Made by a program: the position numbers and the translations under genes. Shown here in pieces: positions 7,401-14,821 of a stretch of 31,354 bases of DNA (the first letter of the stretch is position 1; each line of letters begins with the position of its first letter). Source of the stretch: an uncultured Bacilli bacterium. Its GTDB lineage: Bacteria; Bacillota_I; Bacilli_A; RF39; UBA660. Where the stretch lies: NCBI GenBank assembly GCA_934140355.1, contig CAKPBH010000014.1, forward strand, positions 1 to 31,354. The letters run 5' to 3'. Below the pieces are notes generated by a model, which worked only from the letters and a program-made list of their open reading frames with translations, was not told where the DNA came from and searched no databases.

Positions 7401-8692
7401 CGCCAGTGGAATATACTATTTCTTATCAAACAATGGTAAAAGAATATATTGGCTCTGCTACGGTAGAGATAATTGATACACTTCCTTATGAAATTGATTT
7501 GGAAAAGTCTGATTTGGGAGAGGGAATTTATGATGGAAATACTAAAACAATTACCTGGAAGATAGATAAAGAAATTAATACTTATGAAGATTTAGAAAGT
7601 GGTTTTATTCAATTCTCTCAAAAAATTAAGGTTGTTTATGTAGGAATATTACCAGAAGTTAGGAGTATTGAAAATAAGGTTCAGGCTACTGTTACAACAA
7701 ATACGGTAAATACTGTAGAGGATACTGCGCAAACGACGGTAAATATTAGCGGAAAGGTTATTACACATTATGTTGATACTTTAGGAAATTCCCTAGCTAG
7801 TGATGATGTATTTGTGGGATTGGTAGGAAATCCTTATCAGAGTGTTTCAAAGAGTTTTCCGAATTATAAACTAGTAGAGGTTCGGGGAAATAAAAATGGT
7901 ACGATTACTTCTTCTTTACAGGAGGTTACTTATGTTTATTATTTATCAAAAGGGAATATTATTGATGATAAGGTGACCAAGGTAGGGGATTCAAAAATTA
8001 CTTCTTCTTATCAAAAAGTTTCTTATGAAATTAATGCTTCTGGAAAAATTAGTGATTATATTGGTAAGGCTAGTTTAATTGTTGTTGATAAGTTGCCTTA
8101 TGAGATAGATTTAACGAAATCGGATATACAAGGTGGGGTATATGATGCTGCTTCTAAGACAATTACTTGGGAAATTATTTTTGAGGATATTAATACTTAT
8201 TTAGATAAGTCTAGTGGAATTATTCATTTTACTAAGAAAATAGAAGTAACTTATCAAAATATAGATATTCGTGCTAAGAAGTTATCTAATGTTGTTACAT
8301 CAACAATTAAGACAGATACTTCTTCTAGTGAAAAAGAAAGTGAATATACTTCTCGTGTTGATATTAAAGGAAAAGTTATTGTTAATTTTATTGATGAAAA
8401 AGGAAATGTTTTAAAGGAACAAAAAGTTTTATCTGGTTCTGTTGGGGATCGTTATTTTGTCAAACAGGAAAAAATAGATGGATATGTTCTTGTCAAAATA
8501 GATGGGAATGAAGAAGGTAAATATACTGAAAAAGATATTATCCTTAATTATATTTATAGTAAAAATGTAGGTGATAGTGTAGAGGTTCAACCACCTCAAA
8601 CTGGTATTTCTTCTAAAATATCTATTGTTCAATTTCTTGGTTGCGCTATGGTATTTTTGGGTCTAGGATGGAAAAAGAAACAAAGAGGATAG
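4499..8692 (+). CDS. VWA-domain surface protein with four tandem repeats, sortase-anchored
   Basis: Large predicted cell-wall-anchored adhesin or pilus-like protein (1397 aa). It has a signal peptide (about 1-28, ending near AFA-LQ) and a von Willebrand A domain (about 71-300). The VWA domain shows the metal-site motif D78-x-S80-x-S82, a likely T160 and LSDGG at D188. An Ig-like region (about 305-520) follows, then four tandem units of about 180-195 aa (about 545-740, 765-945, 970-1148, 1174-1354). Each unit pairs an isopeptide/DUF11-like part (YxI.Y...YIG.A...D.LPYEID...TITW...INTY) with a MucBP-like part (Y.D..GN.L...G..Y..YK). The C-terminus has PPQTG (1365-1369), a hydrophobic helix and KKKQRG. 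It is coupled to the upstream sortase. The ligand is unknown. Confidence 0.88.
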   Translation: MSKKLKISLFLSICFFAVMFSSFAAFALQSNQDDGKIKVNKTASKTDLVYGRDVDVKLEIFGDKFTQATTIDVVLVLDRSTSMDGSKMRDTKKAAKSLVKKLMSNNTDTDKIVQIGVVTYGTKVLDYSTRPVTSKRLTSDLEEVTQLIDNIPNYYSNQGTNVDAGLEKANLLLSESEASKKIVILLSDGGPTYFNYNNKVYGTGNSDSKVCINGADRCSDSLKKSPSMAAEEEASLMKKDGITIYTIGFAITDNSKAATFLKEVSTPFMQDGKNTYQNFFLAKDSAALELQFDHIATAITTIATDAKVVDVIPLGFTLDTSSLASYGDALTISQNDRGETVITWNIGKIDVTNPLSLEYKLVAKEGYYGSMYTNESAVLTGKSTAGNPAYPSGEIREVFPQPSTVIPAITFDDEYTAKLGETLVISKEQGILSNDKLAYRGDDDKALIEDKIVIRENENSCGKLEVNDDGSFRYTPVSSCYLKKVSFDYEVRTTIKTGKTSQTVISNSSKIIIDVTKDDLSVRQEKLEKINTDGDSTNSLTGPFRYRINYSTVVKDYIGNAIVTLVDQLPYEIDVAASSLDGGDYNRELKTITWVEEVKDIDTYQDGKEKKIRLQKNIQIVFKDVPKDIEVIKNRVNSTIQLGEYESKKTDEQETNVKRGAIIVQYLTKDGVELQDSVVTKGLVGDTENTSAKDVIVKDNVTYQLVKLVENDKEKPLTSSYVATYRDTETVVQYIYYKVVGDVRDDVVSKKGSDVVTSSSQEVEYEINYRAIVDNYIGNASVLLVDSLPYKIDLEKSSLDGGIYDDNAKTITWDIPFHDINTYLSGAKEVKVSKKIKVVFQDLDNTASSFVNQVKGKVITNVSSSLEKEDTHETEICIQGSVQVSYLDTLGNSLADDVQLSGKVGSDYVTVGKNIPGYRLVKTEGDSISGKYVEGILKVKYIYYKQDGSTKETQLSKTGTNLITSTTSPVEYTISYQTMVKEYIGSATVEIIDTLPYEIDLEKSDLGEGIYDGNTKTITWKIDKEINTYEDLESGFIQFSQKIKVVYVGILPEVRSIENKVQATVTTNTVNTVEDTAQTTVNISGKVITHYVDTLGNSLASDDVFVGLVGNPYQSVSKSFPNYKLVEVRGNKNGTITSSLQEVTYVYYLSKGNIIDDKVTKVGDSKITSSYQKVSYEINASGKISDYIGKASLIVVDKLPYEIDLTKSDIQGGVYDAASKTITWEIIFEDINTYLDKSSGIIHFTKKIEVTYQNIDIRAKKLSNVVTSTIKTDTSSSEKESEYTSRVDIKGKVIVNFIDEKGNVLKEQKVLSGSVGDRYFVKQEKIDGYVLVKIDGNEEGKYTEKDIILNYIYSKNVGDSVEVQPPQTGISSKISIVQFLGCAMVFLGLGWKKKQRG

Positions 8693-8751
8693 CTAATTTT
8701 TGATTTTTTGGAACTAATTTTAGTGATTAGTCAAAATATTAAATATCATTA

Positions 8752-8783
8752 AAATCACGTCTAAAAATTTAGATGTGATTTTT
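8752..8783 (+). terminator. Terminator of the sortase operon
   Basis: A 14-bp stem (8752-8765 with 8768-8781, one G-U pair) with a very short loop, ending in a T-run to 8783. Confidence 0.75.
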
Positions 8784-8815
8784 AGATCTATCAAAATTTA
8801 AATGCTTCTTTATGG

Positions 8816-8858
8816 TGCTTATCTTGTTAATTTAATTGGATAAGCAGGGTAAACAAGA
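8816..8858. repeat. Overlapping inverted repeats upstream of the 398-aa gene
   Basis: TGCTTATC (8816-8823) and GATAAGCA (8839-8846) are perfect inverted repeats. TCTTGTT (8822-8828) and AACAAGA (8852-8858) are a second pair sharing two bases with the first, so the two stems exclude each other. No T-run follows. An extended -10 (TGtTAAAAT, about 8890-8898) lies downstream, so these may be protein-binding sites rather than RNA structure. Confidence 0.3.
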
Positions 8859-8919
8859 GGGGAAATTAAAGTTAATTATTGAAAAGATATGTTAAAATAT
8901 CCTTTAAGGAGGATTTATT

Positions 8920-10116
8920 ATGAGTATTAAAGAAGAGTTATTGGATTTGAAACAAAAATTGACGGGGTATTTTCAAAAAGATAATTTAGATGTTGATTCT
9001 AGGAATTTAGTAGGTTCAGTATGTCGGAGGGAGGTGGATTTGAATAATAAGATTGATGAGTTTATCGATTGGTATTCTCAAAATATGATTCTAGGAAATT
9101 ATCCTGAGTCTATGCAAAAAAAGGAAGTGTTGAAGCTTCGAAGGTTAATTGAAAAGATGGCTATATGGTATGAGTTGAGGTATTCTAATTCGAAGATTGA
9201 TGGTTTATTTCGTGGATGTAAGGTTAGGGAAAAACGGGATGATGAAGTAATGTTTCGATATAATCCTTATTTAGTTCGTGCGTTATATCAAAGTGATACT
9301 ATGCTTACCGAAGAAGCATCTCTTGCTCGGTCTCATCAAGAGTTGTTTTTAAGAAATTTAGAATGGGATAAGTTCTATAATGCTAGTGTTTTTATTCGTT
9401 CATTATCTCCTTTAGATAAGGCAAAGTTTCTTAAACCAAGGTATCAAGAGGTTGTACATCTGGATAATCATGTTGATGCTGTTCATTTACATTTGACAAG
9501 AAATGGTTTTGTAGAGATATCTGAAAATGTGGAAATTTGGACTGATGGTGTTGTTTGTGATAGAGAACTAAAGGGAATGCATGTTAAAAATGTTGTTGAG
9601 TTGTTTGAAAAAAGAGGGATAAGTTTGTTAGAGGATAGCGAGATTAAAAGGGCAATTAGGAATTTTGATCGTTTGGTATATCAAAGGGAAGGAATTTTAA
9701 ATTGTGTAATGTATATGATTATTGAAAGAGGGGGAAGTCAAATGGGATCTCGTCGTGGTTTTCTTTTTGCTCGGGAATTTGGTTTAAATATGGATATTCC
9801 AATGATGTACGCTATAGATTATTCAGATAATTATTTAAGAAATTTTATTAATGAATATATTAAGGCTGGGGGAAGTAAAAATTTAGATTGTTATGTTGAT
9901 TATTTTTGTTCTGTGAATGAAAGTGATATTTTAAAGGTTGTTTCTATTCAAGAATTAATTTTAACTTTAGAAAGGACAAAGGAGGAAGCTGAATTGTATC
10001 AGAGACTTATTAATGTTCTTTCTAGTAGAGTGTCAAAAGAGGTTGTGCAAGAAGAAGAAGTTAGACAGTTGAGGTTAAAAAGAAAAATAGAAAAGAGTAT
10101 GAAATCAAAAGATTAA
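8920..10116 (+). CDS. Conserved-looking protein of unknown function (398 aa)
   Basis: I do not recognise this protein. It is soluble, with no signal peptide or membrane helix, rich in charged residues, and mostly helical in appearance. Central features include YNPYLVRALYQ (about 115-125), a His-rich QEVVHLDNHVDAVHLHL stretch (about 175-195) and a segment ERGGSQMGSRRGFLFAREF (about 268-286). The C-terminal ~60 residues look coiled-coil and end in a very basic tail. AAGGAGG (8906-8912) lies before ATG 8920. It stands alone between two terminators, so its neighbours give little hint of function. Confidence 0.75.
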   Translation: MSIKEELLDLKQKLTGYFQKDNLDVDSRNLVGSVCRREVDLNNKIDEFIDWYSQNMILGNYPESMQKKEVLKLRRLIEKMAIWYELRYSNSKIDGLFRGCKVREKRDDEVMFRYNPYLVRALYQSDTMLTEEASLARSHQELFLRNLEWDKFYNASVFIRSLSPLDKAKFLKPRYQEVVHLDNHVDAVHLHLTRNGFVEISENVEIWTDGVVCDRELKGMHVKNVVELFEKRGISLLEDSEIKRAIRNFDRLVYQREGILNCVMYMIIERGGSQMGSRRGFLFAREFGLNMDIPMMYAIDYSDNYLRNFINEYIKAGGSKNLDCYVDYFCSVNESDILKVVSIQELILTLERTKEEAELYQRLINVLSSRVSKEVVQEEEVRQLRLKRKIEKSMKSKD

Positions 10117-10181
10117 AAAAGTGAAGTTACTAGGCTTTGGGAATTTATTTTAAAAAACATTACTTACTTTTTAGAATGGGG

Positions 10182-10212
10182 AAATACAATTTTTGTATTT
10201 TTCTTTTTTTAT
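10182..10212 (+). terminator. Terminator between the 398-aa gene and ftsW
   Basis: AAATACAA (10182-10189) and TTGTATTT (10193-10200) form an 8-bp stem with a TTT loop, followed by TTCTTTTTTT. Confidence 0.75.
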
Positions 10213-10238
10213 ACATATATTTAAGTAGGTGATTAATA

Positions 10239-11327
10239 ATGAGAAAGATAGATTATTTATTGTTAATAGGGATTATTATAATTTCTTTATTTGGTCTTGT
10301 TATGATATATTCGTCTTCTTATGTTTGGGCGACTTATAAATTTCATGATGCTTTTAAGTTTGTTCGGACGCAAGGAATTTTTTTAATTGTGAGTTATATT
10401 TTGATTTATTTGATGATTAAAATTCCTTATTATCAATATTTATCACGGGCTAATCTTATCTTTTTTGTTTGTTTGGGGTTGTTAGTTTTGGTTTTGATTC
10501 CAGGGATTGGAAGTGTGAGGAATGGATCTAGAAGTTGGTTTGGTATAGGTGGATTTGGAGTTCAGCCTAGTGAATTTACGAAATTGGGGATGATTATTTT
10601 TACTTCGAAATATCTTTCTTATAACGAGAAGAAAATCAAGGATATTAAGAGTGGCGTTTTTCCTATTTTAGGGGTTTTATTTCTTATTTTTGGTCTGATT
10701 ATGTTGCAACCTGATTTTGGAACGGGAGTAATTATTGTTGTTTCTATAATTGTCCTTTTATTTGTAAGTGGTGTTAAAATGGGTTTTTTTATTCGACTTG
10801 GCTTTTTGGGATTGCTTGGGGTTGCTTGTTTAATTGTTGTAGCACCTTATCGGATGAAGCGAATTGTGTCTTTTTTGAATCCTTGGAGTGATCCTTTAGG
10901 GAGTGGATTTCAAATTATTCAGAGTTTGTATGCGATAGGTCCTGGTGGGTTATTGGGACTTGGATTTGGAAATAGTATTCAAAAGCATTTTTACTTGCCA
11001 GAGCCGCAGACTGATTTTATCTTTGCTATTATTAGTGAGGAGTTTGGATTTTTGGGAATTTTGATTGTGGCCAGTTTGTTTCTTTTAATTATTGCTAGGG
11101 GATTTCACATTTCCCTTCATTGTGAAGATAAATTTGGGAAATACTTATCTTTTGGTATTACTTTTCAATTAGCTTTTCAAGCTTTGTTAAATTTAATGGT
11201 GGTAGTTGGGCTGATTCCTGTAACGGGGGTAACATTACCGTTTCTTAGTTATGGGGGAAGTAGTTTAATGATTACAATGATATCAATGGGGATTCTTCTT
11301 AATATTAGTAAATATAATTATGAATAG
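10239..11327 (+). CDS. ftsW: FtsW/RodA/SpoVE-family SEDS glycosyltransferase
   Basis: Integral-membrane peptidoglycan polymerase that elongates glycan strands from lipid II together with a class B PBP. It has 362 aa and about ten membrane helices. Family motifs include GVQPSEFTKL (107-116), QPDFGTG (157-163), a large loop with WSDPLGSGFQIIQSLYAIGPGG and the catalytic-region motif LPEPQTDFIF, with D259 at the position essential in SEDS proteins. The C-terminus holds PVTGVTLPFLSYGGSS, as in FtsW/SpoVE. Its start follows GGTGAT with short spacing. No partner PBP gene is nearby, so cell-division, elongation or spore-cortex specificity cannot be settled; FtsW or SpoVE fits the motifs better than RodA. 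Confidence 0.88.
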   Translation: MRKIDYLLLIGIIIISLFGLVMIYSSSYVWATYKFHDAFKFVRTQGIFLIVSYILIYLMIKIPYYQYLSRANLIFFVCLGLLVLVLIPGIGSVRNGSRSWFGIGGFGVQPSEFTKLGMIIFTSKYLSYNEKKIKDIKSGVFPILGVLFLIFGLIMLQPDFGTGVIIVVSIIVLLFVSGVKMGFFIRLGFLGLLGVACLIVVAPYRMKRIVSFLNPWSDPLGSGFQIIQSLYAIGPGGLLGLGFGNSIQKHFYLPEPQTDFIFAIISEEFGFLGILIVASLFLLIIARGFHISLHCEDKFGKYLSFGITFQLAFQALLNLMVVVGLIPVTGVTLPFLSYGGSSLMITMISMGILLNISKYNYE

Positions 11328-11331
11328 TTGG

Positions 11332-11360
11332 TGGACTAATTTTAATAATTTTGATATAAT
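11332..11360 (+). promoter_or_regulatory. Promoter of the pgk operon
   Basis: TGGACT (11332-11337), a 17-nt spacer and consensus TATAAT (11355-11360) lie just after ftsW, starting a new transcript about 26 nt before pgk. Confidence 0.65.
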
Positions 11361-11392
11361 GAATTTAGTTAATGTTAAGGAGATATTGAAAT

Positions 11393-12577
11393 ATGAAGAA
11401 AACAATTAGAGATTATGATTTAAGGGGGAAGAAGGTAATTATTCGGGTGGATTTTAATGTTCCTTTAAAGAATGGAGAAATTGTAGATGATACTAGGATA
11501 AGAAGGGAACTTCCTACGATAGAATATGCCGTTAGCCATGGAGCTCGGGTTATTTTGCTTTCTCATTTGGGAAAAGTAAAAGAGAGAGAGGATTTAGAGA
11601 AAAATAATCTTTGTCCAGTATTTAGAAGATTAGCGGAGTTACTTTCTACAAAAGTATTTTTTGTAGATAAAACAAGAGGTGTGGAAGTAGAAGAGAAGGT
11701 AGATAATTTAAAAGAGGGAGAAGTTTTATTATTGCAAAATACAAGATATGAGGATTTAGAAGGCAAGAAAGAGAGTTCGTGTGATGCTTCTTTGGCATCT
11801 TATTGGGCTAGTTTGGGGGACATTTTTATTAATGATGCTTATGGAACTTGTCATCGTGCGCATGCTTCTAATGTTGGAATTGCTAGACTTCTTCCCAATG
11901 GAATTGGTTTTTTAGTGGAAGAGGAAATTTTAAAACTAGATGAAATGCTTAAAGAAGATACCCATCCTTTTGTCGTTATTATGGGTGGGGCTAAAGTTCA
12001 CGATAAGATAAAGGTGATTCGAAATTTGATTCAAACCTGTGATACTTTATTGATTGGTGGTGGAATGGCTTATACTTTTTTGGCGGCAAGTAATTATCCT
12101 ATTGGAAAATCGCTTGTGGATTCTGAGTCTCTTTCTTTTTGCCGGGAGATTTTAGAAAATTATAAGGATAAGATTGTTCTTCCAATTGATCATTTGGTGT
12201 CTGGATCTATTTCTTCTGATAGTGTTTCTCTTAAGAGAATTAATGATACAACGGAGTTGGATATGGGATTTGATATTGGTCCGGCTACGGTTTTGTTATT
12301 TCAGGATAAGTTAAGGGATGCTAAGCGGGTAATTATGAATGGTCCTATGGGTTGTTTTGAAAATAGTCATTATCAAGAGGGGACGAAGGGAATTTTGGAC
12401 TTTTTGGCAGAAAACCATATTAAGACTTTAATTGGTGGAGGAGATTCGGCTGCTTGCGTTAATCAGTTATCGGATGTGAAAAAATTTTATCATGTTTCAA
12501 CAGGGGGAGGTGCAACACTTGAATACTTAGAGGGAGATGTTCTTCCTGGTATTGGTGTAATCGATGAAAAAGAGTAA
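11393..12577 (+). CDS. pgk: Phosphoglycerate kinase
   Basis: Glycolytic enzyme converting 1,3-bisphosphoglycerate and ADP to 3-phosphoglycerate and ATP in the cytoplasm. The 394 aa match the usual length. Visible motifs are RVDFNVPLKNG (18-28), SHLGKVKE (substrate site, in the form common in Bacilli), NTRYEDLEGKKES, FINDAYGTCHRAHAS, VVIMGGAKVHDKI, GGGDSAACVNQL and the C-terminal VSTGGGATLEYLEG nucleotide loop. AAGGAGAT precedes the ATG. It starts a four-gene coupled operon and overlaps the next gene by 14 nt, an unusual setting because pgk normally sits with gap, tpiA, gpmI and eno. Confidence 0.95.
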   Translation: MKKTIRDYDLRGKKVIIRVDFNVPLKNGEIVDDTRIRRELPTIEYAVSHGARVILLSHLGKVKEREDLEKNNLCPVFRRLAELLSTKVFFVDKTRGVEVEEKVDNLKEGEVLLLQNTRYEDLEGKKESSCDASLASYWASLGDIFINDAYGTCHRAHASNVGIARLLPNGIGFLVEEEILKLDEMLKEDTHPFVVIMGGAKVHDKIKVIRNLIQTCDTLLIGGGMAYTFLAASNYPIGKSLVDSESLSFCREILENYKDKIVLPIDHLVSGSISSDSVSLKRINDTTELDMGFDIGPATVLLFQDKLRDAKRVIMNGPMGCFENSHYQEGTKGILDFLAENHIKTLIGGGDSAACVNQLSDVKKFYHVSTGGGATLEYLEGDVLPGIGVIDEKE

Positions 12578-13577
12578 GATAAAGTATATTTTTAACTTTC
12601 TTTTGATTTTAATTGTTTTGGGAATCGTATTGTATTTTTCGCTAAAAGATAATTATCAAGAGATTGTCTCAACGATTAAACATATGAATTATTTGTGGTG
12701 TTTGTTGGCGGTAATGGTACTAGTTGTTTATCGGCTTTGTGCTAGTTTGGGGCATTTTTTGATTATTCGTGCGAATCATTCACAGGTTTCGTATTTAAGG
12801 TGTTTTCAGATTAATTTTATGATTTTATTTTTTCATGGAATAACTCCTTTTGCTGGTGGTGGACAACCGATGGAGGTTTATTTCCTTCATAAAGAGGGGA
12901 TTCCTGTTACTAAGGGCACAAATATTACTTTGCAAAATTTTATTGTCTATCAAATGGCTTTGATTTTAACGGGGTTATTTGCGTTGGTTTATAACCGGGT
13001 ATATCAATTATTTCCTAATGATAGTTTGATAAAATACTTAGTTGTTCTTGGATTCTTGATTAATACGGCTGTCTTGGTTGTGACTTTTATTCTTAGTTTT
13101 GGGAAGAAGATTAATCGATTTATTACTTCAAAGGGAATTCATTTGTTGGCCCGGGTTAAGATTGTTAAAAATGAAGAATTGGCTCAAGAGAAGTGTCAGG
13201 GGTATTTAAAGAGTTTTCATGATAATGCTGTAGAGTTAAATAAGAATAAGCGTGTTGTCTTTTTTACGGTTATGATTAATATTATTGGCTTGATGGTGAT
13301 GTATAGTATGCCTTACTTTATTTTAAAGGGAATGGGTGTAGGTGTTTCTATTCTTAAGGTAATTGTTGCGACTTCCTATGTGATGGTGATTGGTTCGTTT
13401 GTTCCTATTCCTGGAGGAACGGGAGGAATTGAATATAGTTTTATCTTTTTCTTTCAGTATTTAATTAGTGGTAGTATTGTGCACGCTGCTATGTTAGTTT
13501 GGCGGGTGATTAGTTATTATTTGGGAATGGTTTTGGGAGCTATTGCTCTTGCTTTATATAGAAAGAGGGGCGTGTAA
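12564..13577 (+). CDS. YbhN-like flippase-domain membrane protein (LPG_synthase_TM family)
   Basis: Polytopic membrane protein (337 aa, about 8 helices) of the UPF0104/YbhN family, the transmembrane part of lysylphosphatidylglycerol synthase. It shows the family motifs HGITPFAGGGQPMEVY (about 93-108) and PIPGGTGGIEYSF (about 278-290). It lacks the C-terminal aminoacyl-transferase domain of MprF, so it is probably a lipid-flippase-like or transport protein. It overlaps pgk by 14 nt, and its stop overlaps the ATG of the following glycosyltransferase. This couples it to glycolipid synthesis and suggests handling of a glycolipid or lipid-carrier substrate, which is inference. Confidence 0.82.
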   Translation: MKKSKIKYIFNFLLILIVLGIVLYFSLKDNYQEIVSTIKHMNYLWCLLAVMVLVVYRLCASLGHFLIIRANHSQVSYLRCFQINFMILFFHGITPFAGGGQPMEVYFLHKEGIPVTKGTNITLQNFIVYQMALILTGLFALVYNRVYQLFPNDSLIKYLVVLGFLINTAVLVVTFILSFGKKINRFITSKGIHLLARVKIVKNEELAQEKCQGYLKSFHDNAVELNKNKRVVFFTVMINIIGLMVMYSMPYFILKGMGVGVSILKVIVATSYVMVIGSFVPIPGGTGGIEYSFIFFFQYLISGSIVHAAMLVWRVISYYLGMVLGAIALALYRKRGV

Positions 13578-14821
13578 TGCGAATCGGTTTATTTACGGAT
13601 ACTTACTTACCTTATATTAGTGGACTTGTTACTAGTGTTGATATGCTACGAAAGAGTTTAGAGAAGTTAGGGCATACGGTTTATATTGTTACGGCTAATT
13701 TGGAGAGTTTTCATTATGATTATGACAAGAAAGAGCGAGTTTTGAAGATTCCAGGAGTGCCTACAGGAATATATGATTCTAGGTTAACGGGAATTTATCC
13801 TGTTCGGGCAATTAAGATTATTAGGAGTTGGAATTTGGATATTATTCATTCTCAGACAGAATTTGGGATAGGAACTTTTGCTAGGATATTAGCGCGTCAA
13901 TACAATATTCCTATTGTGCATACTTATCATACGATGTATGAGGATTATGTTCATTATATTACGCATGGATATTTTAATAAGTCGAGTAAAAAGATTGTTG
14001 AGTATTTAACGATATTTTATTGTGATAAGACAATATCTGAATTAATTGTTCCCACGAAAAAGGCTTATGAGTTATTTAAACAAAAGTATAAAGTGAATCG
14101 TAATGTTTATATTGTACCAACGGGGATAGATATTGAAAAGTTTTATCTTGAGAATCATCCTGATTTTAAGAAAAAGGAAAAGAGAAAAGAAATTGGACTT
14201 AATGAAAGGGATTTTGTAATTTTGTTTGTGGGTAGAGTCGCTAGTGAGAAAAATTTGGAATTGTTGCTTTCTTCGATGAAATCTTTGGTTGGCGTTTCTA
14301 ATAAAATTAAGTTGCTTGTTGTAGGGGATGGTCCTGATAGTGAGCGGTATAAAAAGTATGTTGTGAAAAATGAATTATCTTCTCAAGTTATTTTTGCAGG
14401 GAAAGTTCCATGGGATAAGATTCCTGACTATTATTTAATGGCAGATTGTTTTGTTACAGCATCTCATACAGAAACACAAGGACTTACGGTAATTGAGGCA
14501 ATGGCGGCGTCTCTTCCTGTGGTGGTTGTTAATGATGAGAGTTTTGAAGGAACGGTCATTGATAATTTGAATGGCTTGATTTTTAAGAATAGGCGAGAAT
14601 ATAAAAAGTGTATTTTGAATTTATTTCAAGATAAAAAATTAAGGAGTCGTTTGAGTCATCAAGCTCGTATTTCGGCAGAGACACATTCGTCTAGATATTT
14701 TGCGGAACAAATTTTAGAGGTTTATCGGATTGCTATTTCTAATCGTCCCAAACATAAGATTCCAATCGTAGAGAAAGTAAGTACGATGTTTAAAGATAAG
14801 GAGAAAAAAGAAGATGAGTAA
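13577..14821 (+). CDS. GT4 glycosyltransferase, likely glycolipid synthase
   Basis: Cytoplasmic or membrane-associated retaining glycosyltransferase (414 aa, GT-B fold). The N-terminus MRIGLFTDTYLPYISGLVTS and HTYHTMYEDYVHYI (about 114-127) match the alpha-monoglucosyldiacylglycerol synthase group. VGRVASEKNLELLL, VGDGPDSE and the E-x7-E motif TETQGLTVIEAMA (about 296-308) mark the nucleotide-sugar domain. The basic C-terminus (KHKIPIVEKVSTMFKDKEKKEDE) may bind membrane. Overlaps with the preceding flippase-like gene (1 nt) and following tpi-like gene (8 nt) indicate translational coupling. Glucosylation of diacylglycerol is the best guess; other lipid acceptors are possible. Confidence 0.85.
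   Translation: MRIGLFTDTYLPYISGLVTSVDMLRKSLEKLGHTVYIVTANLESFHYDYDKKERVLKIPGVPTGIYDSRLTGIYPVRAIKIIRSWNLDIIHSQTEFGIGTFARILARQYNIPIVHTYHTMYEDYVHYITHGYFNKSSKKIVEYLTIFYCDKTISELIVPTKKAYELFKQKYKVNRNVYIVPTGIDIEKFYLENHPDFKKKEKRKEIGLNERDFVILFVGRVASEKNLELLLSSMKSLVGVSNKIKLLVVGDGPDSERYKKYVVKNELSSQVIFAGKVPWDKIPDYYLMADCFVTASHTETQGLTVIEAMAASLPVVVVNDESFEGTVIDNLNGLIFKNRREYKKCILNLFQDKKLRSRLSHQARISAETHSSRYFAEQILEVYRIAISNRPKHKIPIVEKVSTMFKDKEKKEDE

Noticed and set aside
4499..8692. CRISPR-like or DNA-level tandem repeat in the VWA gene
   Set aside because: The four units are protein-level repeats of about 180-195 aa with diverged DNA; there are no short regularly spaced direct repeats.
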